This document shows, piece after piece, positions 1 through 7,212 of a stretch of 18,489 nucleotides of DNA. The translations under genes and the position numbers were made by a program. The stretch is from Proteobacteria bacterium UBA6920 (GTDB lineage Bacteria; Pseudomonadota; Gammaproteobacteria; SG8-11): the NCBI GenBank assembly GCA_002448875.1, contig DKAS01000153.1, positions 1-18,489 on the forward strand, written 5' to 3'. Below the pieces are notes generated by a model. That model saw only the letters and a list, made by a program, of their open reading frames with translations, searched no databases and had not been told where the DNA came from. The number at the start of each line of letters is the position of its first letter. Position 1 is the stretch's first letter.

Positions 1-669
1 AAGATCATCACCGTCGAGGACCCGGTTGAGTACACCATGCCCCGGCTCAACCAGGTACAGGTGAGTGGTAAGATCGGTCTGGATTTCGCCCGTGTGCTGC
101 GCGCGGCGTTGCGCCAGGATCCGGACGTGATTCTGGTTGGCGAAATTCGCGATCGGGAAACCGCGGAGATCGCGTTGCGCGCTTCCATGACCGGGCACCT
201 GGTGCTGTCCAGTCTGCACACCAATGACGCCATCAGTACGGCGACGCGTCTGCTGGATATGGGTGCGGAGCCCTATTTGCTGGCCAGTGCGCTGCAGGCG
301 ATTCTGGCGCAGAGACTATTGCGGCGGGTGTGTGACCGCTGCGGCGTGATCGAGTCCTTCGGTGCGCGGCAACGCGCCTGGCTGGAAACAATATTGCCGG
401 GGTACGAGCCGCCAGAGAAAATGCGCCGCGGCGCGGGCTGTCCTGCCTGCCAGCAGACCGGCTATCGCGGGCGCGAAGCGGTACATGAATTTGCAGCCGT
501 CAACCAGGAGCTGGCCAATGCGCTGCGTCAAGGCGACATGCAGGCCTTTGCCGACCAGCTGCGCTCGCAGGCCGATTACCGCACCTTGTTGGTCAACGCC
601 ATGGATAAGGTGGCCCAGGGCATCACTACGCTGGATGAGGTGGTGCGGGTGTGTGGCGGGAGTGAATGA
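1..669 (+). CDS. mshE: MSHA pilus assembly ATPase MshE (GspE/PilB family), 3' part only
   Basis: This is the C-terminal 222 residues of a type II secretion/type IV pilus assembly ATPase; the 5' part lies before the window. Such hexameric cytoplasmic ATPases drive pilin extraction from the inner membrane and pilus extension. The fragment opens inside the Asp box (ITVEDPVEY). It continues with the Walker B region [12 protein letters not shown] and the His box [14 protein letters not shown] four-cysteine zinc motif follows (CDRC near residue 113, CPAC near residue 151). The Walker A loop and the N-terminal MshEN region, which binds c-di-GMP in known MshE proteins, are out of view. The stop overlaps the next gene (ATGA). 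The assignment to MshE rather than PilB or GspE rests on the following pseudopilin genes. Family assignment is very secure; the symbol is likely. Confidence 0.9.
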   Translation, partial: KIITVEDPVEYTMPRLNQVQVSGKIGLDFARVLRAALRQDPDVILVGEIRDRETAEIALRASMTGHLVLSSLHTNDAISTATRLLDMGAEPYLLASALQAILAQRLLRRVCDRCGVIESFGARQRAWLETILPGYEPPEKMRRGAGCPACQQTGYRGREAVHEFAAVNQELANALRQGDMQAFADQLRSQADYRTLLVNAMDKVAQGITTLDEVVRVCGGSE

Positions 670-1895
670 TCTTGGCCTCATTTCGCTACAAGGCCCGTAC
701 CAAGCGCGGCGACGCCATCGAAGGCAGCATGGAGGCGGTTTCCAGCACGGCAGTCGCCGGTCAGTTGATCAGCAGCGGTATGACACCCGTGGACATTCAA
801 GAGGAAACACGGCGCGCCGCCGGCGGTATCGGCATGCCGGTACTGCTTCGGCAGCGGCCGCGAATAGAGGATTTGATTTTATTCAGCCGGCAGATGCACA
901 GTCTGAGCAAGGCTGGTGTACCGCTGTTGCAGGCGCTGTCGGGGTTGGCGCAAACCACCCGGCACGCCGAACTGGCCAGAACCATTGGCGGCGTCCGTGT
1001 GTTTCTCGAAGAAGGGCGGGATTTGGCAACCGCACTGAGCAATTTTCCGCAGGTGTTCAATTTGTTCTATGTAAGTATGGTGAGGGTGGGGGAAACCAGC
1101 GGCAAACTGGACGAAATATTCCTGCAGCTTGCGCACTATCTGGAGCGGGATAAAAACACCCGCGACCAGGTCAAAGCCGCGGTGCGCTATCCGCTATTGG
1201 TTCTCGGTGCCATCGCTGTTGCGGTAACAATTATCAATATGTTGGTGATTCCGGCTTTTGCCAAAGTGTTTGCCGCGCATGGTGCCGATCTGCCCCTGGT
1301 GACCCGGGGGCTGATAGCCGCGTCGAATCTTATGCTGCACTACTGGCCGGCGCTGTTAATGTTTGCGGCAGTGGCCGTTTCCGGACTGCGGTACTGGTTG
1401 GCCAGCGAAAGCGGACGCTACCGCTGGGACAAAGTGAAGCTGCGACTGCCGCTGTTGGGAGGGATTCTTCACCGGGCGGTAATGGCGCGGTTTTCCCGCC
1501 TGTTTGCTATCGCTACCGGTGCTGGTGTGCCATTGATCACTACCTTGGCGGTCGTGGCGCGGGCGCTGGACAATGCCTACGTTGAGGAACGAGTGCTGGC
1601 AATGCAGGGCGGATTGGAGCGCGGCGAGACCTTGACCAGGACGGCGCAGGTCAGTGGCATGTTCGATGGGCTGGTGCTGCAGATGCTGGCGGTAGGTGAA
1701 GAAACCGGTTCCGTCGAGGAGTTGTTACGCGAGGTTGCCAACTACTATGACAAGGAAGTGGAATACGATGTAAATCGTCTGGGGGCGGCGGTTGAGCCTA
1801 TCCTGACTGTGGCTATAGCCGGAATCGTGTTGGTGCTGGCGTTGGGTGTTTTCCTGCCCATGTGGAGCATGGCAGATCTCGCCCGTCGGCACTGA
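666..1895 (+). CDS. mshG: MSHA pilus inner-membrane platform protein MshG (GspF/PilC family)
   Basis: This 409-residue polytopic inner-membrane protein belongs to the GspF/PilC family, the platform on which the assembly ATPase acts. Two T2SSF repeats are visible, about residues 70-195 and 270-395, each with the family helix around '[20 protein letters not shown]' or '[20 protein letters not shown]'. Hydrophobic segments lie near residues 174-200, 222-245 and 375-400. The length is normal for the family. The start ATG overlaps the mshE stop (ATGA), with GGGAG three bases upstream, so the two are translationally coupled. It is followed by a 175-bp non-coding stretch before the major pilin gene. 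In Vibrio-type clusters mshF and mshB would come next; neither is present here. Confidence 0.92.
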   Translation: MILASFRYKARTKRGDAIEGSMEAVSSTAVAGQLISSGMTPVDIQEETRRAAGGIGMPVLLRQRPRIEDLILFSRQMHSLSKAGVPLLQALSGLAQTTRHAELARTIGGVRVFLEEGRDLATALSNFPQVFNLFYVSMVRVGETSGKLDEIFLQLAHYLERDKNTRDQVKAAVRYPLLVLGAIAVAVTIINMLVIPAFAKVFAAHGADLPLVTRGLIAASNLMLHYWPALLMFAAVAVSGLRYWLASESGRYRWDKVKLRLPLLGGILHRAVMARFSRLFAIATGAGVPLITTLAVVARALDNAYVEERVLAMQGGLERGETLTRTAQVSGMFDGLVLQMLAVGEETGSVEELLREVANYYDKEVEYDVNRLGAAVEPILTVAIAGIVLVLALGVFLPMWSMADLARRH

Positions 1896-2070
1896 AGCCG
1901 GTGACAAGACACAATTATTTACCGCTGTGCGAATGTCGAACATGCGTAATTTGCGCGGACTATCCGATATTAGAGATATCATGCCCGCGTTCAGTCGTAG
2001 GAGCGGCTTGCCCGAAATTATAGGCAGCACCACCCGCTGGCATCCGGGAAACAAGGTTAGGAGATAAGAG
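1896..2070 (+). promoter_or_regulatory. Leader/intergenic region upstream of the major pilin gene
   Basis: These 175 bases hold no convincing gene and are the only sizeable gap in the pilus operon. Their place before the major pilin suggests an extra promoter that raises pilin output. I cannot identify a -35/-10 pair with consensus spacing. Visible features are an inverted repeat GATAT-TAGAG-ATATC at 1966-1980 and a near-consensus Shine-Dalgarno AGGAG at 2059-2063, seven bases before the mshA ATG. No sigma-54 (GG-N10-GC) site was seen. The promoter function is inference. Confidence 0.35.
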
Positions 2071-2469
2071 ATGAACAGGCAGCAAAGCGGCTTTACCTTG
2101 ATTGAACTTGTTATCGTCATCGTGCTGTTAGGCATATTGGCCGTTACCGCCCTGCCGCAGTTCGGCAACAGCGAAGACGCGGCGCGGCGCGGTGCGTTTT
2201 GGGGTGCGGTCGGCGCACTGGCCTCCGCCGTGTCTGTGGCCAAGGCCACCAACCGAACCGGCACCCCCACCGCCGCGCAGGTTATCGCCGAATTCGATGG
2301 TACTGGGGACTTCGTGGCAGCGGCCGGCGCCTGCGGTGGCGGTACCACTGTGATCACCAACACCGCCGGTACTGACATCAGTCTGAGTGCCGCTTTTGGC
2401 ACGGCCACCACTTACTGCGTGTCTGTCGGTTATGCGGCCGGCGCGTTGACCAAGCCTGCCGATTTGTAA
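2071..2469 (+). CDS. mshA: MSHA major prepilin, MshA-like (type IV pilin)
   Basis: This 132-residue type IV prepilin has a short leader ending in Gly7, followed by the N-methylation and helix motif FTLIELVIVIVLLGILAVTALP. Glu is present at mature position 5. The mature pilin is about 125 residues. Cys88 and Cys116 are placed to form the C-terminal disulfide loop typical of type IV pilins. The soluble part is rich in Ala, Gly and Thr. The start is fixed by AGGAG seven bases upstream, the best ribosome binding site in the operon, as expected for an abundant subunit. It could also be called MshB, since Vibrio clusters have both genes. As the only pilin of this type here, it is most likely the major subunit. 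The disulfide is inferred. Confidence 0.88.
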   Translation: MNRQQSGFTLIELVIVIVLLGILAVTALPQFGNSEDAARRGAFWGAVGALASAVSVAKATNRTGTPTAAQVIAEFDGTGDFVAAAGACGGGTTVITNTAGTDISLSAAFGTATTYCVSVGYAAGALTKPADL

Positions 2470-2524
2470 TACGCACGGATCGGGCGGCGCTGCCGGTCAG
2501 GGATGCGGCGGCGCGACGGCTCGG

Positions 2525-2534
2525 GCGCCGGCGC
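2525..2534. repeat. GC-only palindrome between mshA and mshC
   Basis: GCGCCGGCGC is a perfect 10-base palindrome in the 82-bp GC-rich gap after the major pilin gene, 17 bases before the mshC start. Structure here could reduce read-through or translation of the minor pilins relative to mshA. There is no T-run, so it is not a classical terminator. The functional reading is speculative. Confidence 0.25.
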
Positions 2535-2551
2535 GGTCACCGGAGGTGGGC

Positions 2552-3013
2552 ATGGAGCGGAGCGGGCGTGGCTTCACCCTGTTGGAACTGATTCTGGTGG
2601 TATTGCTGCTGGCGCTGCTGTCGGTTTATGCCGCCAATCAATGGAGCCAGGACAACGCCGTCCTTGGGTCCCAGGCGGACCGTCTGGCGGACACGGTCCG
2701 GCGTATCCAAACTCTGGCCATGACACGAGGCCAGCGCCTGACGCTCAATATCGCCGCCAGCAATGATCGTTACTACGTACGCGACGCCGCGAACAACATC
2801 ATCGTCAATCCCGTCAGCGGCGCACCCTACACGGTCCTTATCGAAGGCAATACCTCGCTTACCGGTGCCGACACCCAGTTTGATGGTTTGGGTAGGCCGG
2901 TCAGCGGCGGCGCTTTGCTCGTGGCGCCGGTCAACTATGTACTCAGCACCGCGACCCGCAGCAGTACGGTGAGCGTGGCGCCGATATCGGGTTTTGTGAC
3001 GGTGACGCCATGA
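2552..3013 (+). CDS. mshC: MSHA minor prepilin, MshC/GspH-like
   Basis: This 153-residue prepilin-like protein starts MERSGRG, followed by the processed end FTLLELILVVLLLALLSVYA, with Glu at mature +5. The long N-terminal helix continues to about residue 55 and leads into a beta-rich domain typical of GspH/MshC pseudopilins, which help form the pilus-tip initiation complex. ATG at 2552 is chosen over an in-frame GTG at 2546 because GGAGGT (2542-2547) is a strong Shine-Dalgarno four bases before the ATG and would be partly inside a gene starting at the GTG. The 3' end overlaps mshD by ATGA. MshC versus MshB/FimT is decided by gene order, so the exact symbol is less certain than the family. Confidence 0.82.
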   Translation: MERSGRGFTLLELILVVLLLALLSVYAANQWSQDNAVLGSQADRLADTVRRIQTLAMTRGQRLTLNIAASNDRYYVRDAANNIIVNPVSGAPYTVLIEGNTSLTGADTQFDGLGRPVSGGALLVAPVNYVLSTATRSSTVSVAPISGFVTVTP

Positions 3014-3435
3014 AGTTCGGTCTGGCAGGTGGTGGCGGCGCGGCTGGATTCAGTCTGTTGGAATTGATTCTGGTAATTGTTTTACTGGGCCTGGCATCGG
3101 TGCCGCTGCTGGGGAGTTTCAACCAGGTGAGCCTGGCGTTGCAAGTGACCCAGGATGATCAGATTGGGCTGCAATTGGCGCAGGAAAAGGCGGAACAGTT
3201 GCTGGCGGACAGACGCCATTTTGGTTTTACCGCCGCTTCGCTTGCCGTTGGCACAGGTACTACGCTGCTCACCGCGCCCTACAACAGGTATAGCAGAAAA
3301 GTGACGATTACCGCCCACACCAGTGCCACGCTCAACGGCTGTCCGCCGGCCGCGGCCTGCAAGCGGGTGCAGGTTGGGGTCAGTGTTGCCGGCGGCCGCC
3401 TGCTGGCGGCGCTGGAATTCATGGTGGTGCAGTGA
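3010..3435 (+). CDS. mshD: MSHA minor prepilin, MshD-like
   Basis: This 141-residue minor prepilin has a Gly-rich leader (MKFGLAGGGGAAG) and the mature start FSLLELILVIVLLGLASVPLLG, with Glu at +5. The helix continues through LALQVTQDDQIGLQLAQEKAEQLL, a pattern typical of MshD/GspI-type minor pilins. Two cysteines (LNGC and AAC) lie close together in the C-terminal half. The start ATG overlaps the mshC stop (ATGA). There is no strong Shine-Dalgarno, so translation is probably coupled to mshC. The stop overlaps the next start. The protein is expected in the inner membrane before assembly and then at the pilus tip. The symbol is assigned from order and leader type. Confidence 0.8.
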   Translation: MKFGLAGGGGAAGFSLLELILVIVLLGLASVPLLGSFNQVSLALQVTQDDQIGLQLAQEKAEQLLADRRHFGFTAASLAVGTGTTLLTAPYNRYSRKVTITAHTSATLNGCPPAAACKRVQVGVSVAGGRLLAALEFMVVQ

Positions 3436-3935
3436 TGCGGCGTCCGCAACATGGTTTTACCCTGCTGGAAATGGTGCTGGCGCTGGTCATGTTGGCGTCC
3501 CTGGCGGCGCTGGGAGGCCTTACCCTGGGGCACGGGGTGAGCGCATACGCAGCCGCCGCCGATGCCAGTGCTGCGCTGGCTCAGCAGCGTTACGCGCTGG
3601 AACGCATGGTCCGTGAACTGCGTCAGGTGGCTTACGTGGCCGGCCAATACAGCTTCGCCGTCATGGCCGCGAGCAGCGTGATTTTTACCAAGAACGACGG
3701 TACCCAGGTCAGTTTGACCTTGAACGGCAGCCAGCTGCAGATCGGTTATGGCGGTGTCGCTGGCATGTATACGCTGGCCGACCATGTTGCGGGTGTGGTG
3801 TTTAGCTACTATCAGGCCGACGGTGTAACGCAGCCGGCCACGGCGGTGAACGCGGCGTTCGTCGATGTGGAACTGGCCATCAGTCATGGCGGTGGCACCA
3901 CGCCGATGCGTACCCGGGTGGGGCTGAGGATTTGA
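3435..3935 (+). CDS. mshO: MSHA minor prepilin, MshO/GspJ-like
   Basis: This 166-residue prepilin starts MRRPQHG and is processed to FTLLEMVLALVMLASLAALGG, with Glu at +5. It continues with an amphipathic helix (ALAQQRYALERMVRELRQVAY) and a beta-rich C-terminal domain, which fits the MshO/GspJ-type minor pilins. ATG 3435 overlaps the mshD stop as TGATG. A GTG at 3432, one codon earlier, is equally possible and would add a single residue. The mature protein would be the same. There is no clear Shine-Dalgarno, so initiation probably depends on coupling. It is followed almost directly by the mshP-like gene. Confidence 0.82.
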   Translation: MRRPQHGFTLLEMVLALVMLASLAALGGLTLGHGVSAYAAAADASAALAQQRYALERMVRELRQVAYVAGQYSFAVMAASSVIFTKNDGTQVSLTLNGSQLQIGYGGVAGMYTLADHVAGVVFSYYQADGVTQPATAVNAAFVDVELAISHGGGTTPMRTRVGLRI

Positions 3936-3937
3936 CC

Positions 3938-5020
3938 ATGGATAGTGATGCGGTGCTAGCCGCCGGGACAAGCCAGCGCGGATCCGCCAGCGTGATCGCT
4001 GTCCTGCTGCTGGTGGCGGTGGTGTCCTTCCTGTTGCTGGTCGCCACCGACATGGCCGGGTCCGGCGCGGTCGATACCACAGTGCAGGAAGCGGGCGTGG
4101 ACGCGTTGCTGGTGGCAGAAAGCGGCCTGGAGCGAGCGATGTATCGGTTCAGCGCCAGTCCGGCAGCCTGCGCCGCTAATGGCTTGGGCGAAAGCAACAT
4201 CGAACTGGTCGCGGGCAGCGGTCGCAGTTTCAGCCTGGTGTCCGATGCCACCGGCTTGCCGGCGCTGCAGTGCCGGCTGACCGTTACCGGCCAGGTGGCG
4301 AGCGGCAATGCCAGTCGCAGCTTGCGCGCCATAGTCAGTGCCGGCGCGGCGGGTATCGCCGTCGATGGTGCCAGCAATCATGCGCGGGCCAATCAAAATG
4401 CAGCGTCCTGGTTGCACACGGTAGCCGGCGTGAATCGATTGCTGCTGGTCGGTTTATCGGTGCGCGGCAGTGAGACGACGAGCGCCGTTAGCGCCAATGG
4501 CGTGCCATTGACCCGGGCGGGAGTGCGACTGAACGCGGCGGCGGCGACTTATGCGGAAATCTGGTATTTGCTGAATCCGGCGCCCGGCAGCAATACCCTG
4601 CAGGTGACGTTCAGCGGTGCGGTGAATGTGGTAGCCGGCGCGCTCAGTCTGACCGGTGTGGATCAGCTTTCTCCTCTCAGTCTGCCCGCCGCCGGCGCCG
4701 TGGGAACCAGCACCAGTGCCGCGGTGACGGTCGCTAATGCGGTGAACAATGCCTATGTTTTGGCCGTGTTAGCCGGCGCGGGTGGTCTGGCGCCGGTGCT
4801 GGGCGGGACCGGAGTACAGCAGTGGAGCGATTTCACCGGTGGTTTTTTTACCCGGGTGACGGGTGCTGGCGCCCGCTTTGGACCGCTATCACCGGCCGCG
4901 CCGGTGACCCTGAGCTGGACGCTGAATGCGGCGGCTGCCTGGGCGGCGGTCGGCGTGGCCGTCGTGCCCGCAGCCGGCGGTACCGCGAGTATTATTTCGT
5001 GGAGTGAAATCGTGCCTTGA
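3938..5020 (+). CDS. mshP: MshP/PilX-like minor pilin with a fused beta-rich domain
   Basis: This 360-residue protein has two parts. Residues 1-135 look like MshP/PilX/GspK-type minor pilins: leader end QRG (13-15), hydrophobic helix 18-38 without Glu at +5, the signature LLVAESGLERAMYRF (57-71), and Cys78/Cys112 likely disulfide-bonded. Residues about 138-345 are an added Ala/Gly/Thr/Val-rich domain with alternating hydrophobic strands. Examples are NRLLLVGLSV, YAEIWYLLNP and NVVAGALSLTGV; I recall a similar pattern in bacterial surface proteins. The last residues (SIISWSEIVP) look like the usual closing strand of MshP-like proteins, so the domain may be an insertion. MshP is usually much shorter. 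The start ATG 3938 has GAGGA seven bases upstream; an in-frame TTG at 3932 is less likely. An adhesin or tip role is inference. Confidence 0.8.
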   Translation: MDSDAVLAAGTSQRGSASVIAVLLLVAVVSFLLLVATDMAGSGAVDTTVQEAGVDALLVAESGLERAMYRFSASPAACAANGLGESNIELVAGSGRSFSLVSDATGLPALQCRLTVTGQVASGNASRSLRAIVSAGAAGIAVDGASNHARANQNAASWLHTVAGVNRLLLVGLSVRGSETTSAVSANGVPLTRAGVRLNAAAATYAEIWYLLNPAPGSNTLQVTFSGAVNVVAGALSLTGVDQLSPLSLPAAGAVGTSTSAAVTVANAVNNAYVLAVLAGAGGLAPVLGGTGVQQWSDFTGGFFTRVTGAGARFGPLSPAAPVTLSWTLNAAAAWAAVGVAVVPAAGGTASIISWSEIVP

Positions 5021-5040
5021 CGTTGCTGTTGGCAACAACG
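5021..5040. repeat. Imperfect inverted repeat after mshP
   Basis: CGTTGCTG-TTGG-CAACAACG forms an eight-pair hairpin with one mismatch directly after the mshP stop. No T-run follows. It could be a weak processing or attenuation structure between mshP and the mshI-like gene, or chance. Confidence 0.25.
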
Positions 5041-5096
5041 AACGGTGCGGTTGCGCTGGGTATTTGATGATGGTCTTGCGGTAAAGGATAAAAACT

Positions 5097-6050
5097 ATGC
5101 GCATAGCTGCTGTGTTAGGACGTGATCGTAGCAAGGAATTGACCGCTGTTCTGCCGGCGCCGGAGGGGTTGGTGGTCGCCAGTATCGAGCATGGTGCTGC
5201 GCAGGTGCAATTGACGCAGTGCGAATTCATTCCCTGGCCCGACAGTTTGCAGCGTGAGGCGATTCTACGAGAAAGCAGCCGGCGCTTGTCCTTGCACAAG
5301 CGGCGCTGCGCAACGTTGATGCCGGTGGGAGATTACAGCATATTGAGCGTGGAAGCGCCGGAAGTGCCACCGCAGGAAATGAAGGCGGCGGTGCGGTGGC
5401 GTATCCGCGAACTGATAGATTTTCACATCGACGACGCGGTCATCGACATTTTTGACGTGCCGGTGAGCGGTATTCCCGGCCGGCAAAACAATTTGTATAC
5501 GGTGGTGGCGCGCCAGTCGGTAGTGCGTCAGCAGGTGGATCTGCTGCAGGCGCACAATATCAACTTGCAGGTGATCGACATTCCGGAGCTGGCATTGACC
5601 AACATTGCCACCCTGTTGCCGGGGAATGATCGCGGGCAGGTGATGCTGTATTTAACCGCCGACCAGGGGGTAATCGTCATCGTCAAGGATTCGAACCTGT
5701 ATCTGGCTCGCACCATGGATCTGGGTTACCGTGCGTTCGCCACTACAGACGATCACCGGGGCGCGCCGCCGCGCTCGCCAGTGGATAGCCTGGTGTTGGA
5801 AATTCAGCGCACCCTTGACTACTATGACCGCTATTTTCGCCAATCCCCGGTGGGCTCCTTGTGGCTGGCGCCTTTGCCCGCAGGCGCAGAGGAACTGGCG
5901 GCGGCGCTGGGCGACAACCTGGGCATGACGGCGCAGGTGCTGGATTTGAATGTGATTCTTCCTCAATCGCCACCCCTGGACCGGCAGCTGCAGGCGCAGG
6001 CGCTGTTGGCCGTAGGGGCCGCCCTGCGTCGGGAAAGCGCTGGGCTGTAA
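5097..6050 (+). CDS. mshI: MSHA biogenesis protein MshI-like (PilM-type, actin-fold)
   Basis: This 317-residue, probably cytoplasmic protein has no signal peptide or membrane segment. The pattern resembles MshI/PilM proteins, the actin-fold components linking the pilus alignment complex to the cytoplasm. Visible features are LSVEAPEVPPQEMKAAVRWRI (residues 83-103), an ELIDFHIDDAVIDIFDVP stretch, LYTVVARQSVVRQQVDLLQA, IDIPELALTN, and a late VDSLVLEIQRTLDYYDRYF segment common to MshI/PilM. ATG 5097 is preceded by AAAGGA eight bases upstream. It lies 76 bp after the mshP-like gene. In Vibrio and Shewanella mshI is near the 5' end of the cluster, so the 3' position here is unusual. I am fairly sure of the family and less sure that it is the only copy. 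Confidence 0.75.
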   Translation: MRIAAVLGRDRSKELTAVLPAPEGLVVASIEHGAAQVQLTQCEFIPWPDSLQREAILRESSRRLSLHKRRCATLMPVGDYSILSVEAPEVPPQEMKAAVRWRIRELIDFHIDDAVIDIFDVPVSGIPGRQNNLYTVVARQSVVRQQVDLLQAHNINLQVIDIPELALTNIATLLPGNDRGQVMLYLTADQGVIVIVKDSNLYLARTMDLGYRAFATTDDHRGAPPRSPVDSLVLEIQRTLDYYDRYFRQSPVGSLWLAPLPAGAEELAAALGDNLGMTAQVLDLNVILPQSPPLDRQLQAQALLAVGAALRRESAGL

Positions 6051-6147
6051 GTGGGTTACGGTTCGTGGCAGGAACCACAAATCTTCACATGAATCTATGG
6101 CCACGGTGCCGATAAGAACTCGAAAGAGCGCGGCAGCGTGTGCTGTA

Positions 6148-6166
6148 TTTACAAATTTTTTACAAA
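6148..6166. promoter_or_regulatory. Tandem TTTACAAA repeats upstream of the response regulator gene
   Basis: Two copies of TTTACAAA begin at 6148 and 6159. They are 11 bp apart, about one helical turn, and lie 30-48 bp before the regulator ATG in a locally AT-rich patch. Tandem same-face repeats are typical of dimeric regulator binding sites, and TTTACA also resembles a -35 element. I found no well-spaced -10. Operator or promoter function is inferred. Confidence 0.35.
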
Positions 6167-6195
6167 CTTGTTCGCAGGAAAAAGGGAGCGTCAGC

Positions 6196-7212
6196 ATGTC
6201 ATCTCAGTCCGAGGCCAAACCGCTGTCAGACGATTTGCTGTTCGGTGAGGATGATTGCAGCGTCGCGGTGGGCACGGCGACACAAACCGCACCGCATGCC
6301 GAGAGCTGGAAACTGCTGGTTATCGACGACGATGAAATGATCCACCGTCTGACGGATGCGGTACTGGAGGATTTCACCTTCAAGGACCGGAAGCTGAATA
6401 TCATTCACGGCTATTCAGGGGCGGATGCGCGACGCCTGATGGCGGAACATGCCGATACCGCTGTCGTGTTGCTTGATGTGGTGATGGAAAGCGTCAATGC
6501 GGGTTTCGAAGTCGTGAAATATATTCGTGAGACTCTGAACAATCACCAGGTGCGGATCATTCTGCGCACCGGGCAGCCGGGAACGGCGACGGAAACCGAG
6601 ATCGTGTCGGAGTATGAGATCAATGACTATCGGGAAAAATCCGATCTCACTTCGGCAAAATTGCATTCCTCGCTGATAATTTCCTTGCGCGCCTACCAGG
6701 ACATGAAAGCCATACAATCCATGGCTCGGTCAGGCGATGCCATCGAAAGCATGGTGCATGAAAAAACCAAACAGTTCAGCAGCGACAAAGAGAATATCAA
6801 GAGCGATTTCAACCGCCTCATCGTCAACGGCGTCATCGGCGACCAGGACCTTGAAAATCTGCTGGCGGTGATCAATAAGTCAGAGTTTATCGTCTATATC
6901 AAGGATTTGCAGGCCAGTTATCTGATGGTAAACCGGTGCTTCGAGGAGTTTTTTCAGGTCAATGGCAGATCGATTATCGGCAAGCGCGATGACGATTTCC
7001 TGCCAAAACCGCTGGCCGAGCAGATCATGAAGAGCGACCTGCGGGTGCTTTCCCAGTCGGCGGCGGCGCAGCAGGAGGAAACCATTCGTTACAACGATAT
7101 TCACCATTTGTTTTACGCGCTCAAATTCCCCCTCTATGACAGTGCCGGCAATTTCAGCGCCATCTGCGGTATTGCGGCGGAAATAACCGACTCCAGGACC
7201 ATGCAGAAATGA
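6196..7212 (+). CDS. Response regulator, REC-PAS, no recognised output domain
   Basis: This 338-residue response regulator has a receiver domain at residues 38-170. The acidic pocket is DDD (44-46), the phosphoacceptor is Asp94 in VVLLDVVM, Thr125 sits in LRTGQPG, and Lys148 in YREKSD. The NAGFEVVKYIRE and LRTGQPG pattern is characteristic of receivers usually found in front of DUF3369 domains. Residues about 218-330 form a PAS-like domain (VINKSEFIVYIKDLQASYLMVN to FSAICGIAAEITD). No DNA-binding, GGDEF, HD-GYP or kinase domain follows, so output is probably by protein interaction. ATG 6196 has GGGAG seven bases upstream; an upstream ATG at 6097 in the same frame lacks this and would add non-conserved sequence. 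The stop overlaps the next gene (ATGA). Its partner is most likely the histidine kinase two genes downstream. Confidence 0.85.
   Translation: MSSQSEAKPLSDDLLFGEDDCSVAVGTATQTAPHAESWKLLVIDDDEMIHRLTDAVLEDFTFKDRKLNIIHGYSGADARRLMAEHADTAVVLLDVVMESVNAGFEVVKYIRETLNNHQVRIILRTGQPGTATETEIVSEYEINDYREKSDLTSAKLHSSLIISLRAYQDMKAIQSMARSGDAIESMVHEKTKQFSSDKENIKSDFNRLIVNGVIGDQDLENLLAVINKSEFIVYIKDLQASYLMVNRCFEEFFQVNGRSIIGKRDDDFLPKPLAEQIMKSDLRVLSQSAAAQQEETIRYNDIHHLFYALKFPLYDSAGNFSAICGIAAEITDSRTMQK

Noticed and set aside
1846..2067. 73-codon open frame between mshG and mshA, considered as an mshF-like small gene
   Set aside because: It begins inside mshG, has no hydrophobic segment, no ribosome binding site and no resemblance to MshF. 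The region is better read as a leader.
2470..2551. Intrinsic terminator after mshA
   Set aside because: The region is GC-rich with a palindrome but has no T-run, and the next gene continues closely with a strong ribosome binding site. At most it is an attenuating structure.
4370..5000. Many GCCGGC hexamers in and around mshP, considered as a dispersed repeat or protein-binding motif
   Set aside because: They fall in Ala-Gly codons of a GC-rich gene and occur throughout the window, so they are explained by composition.
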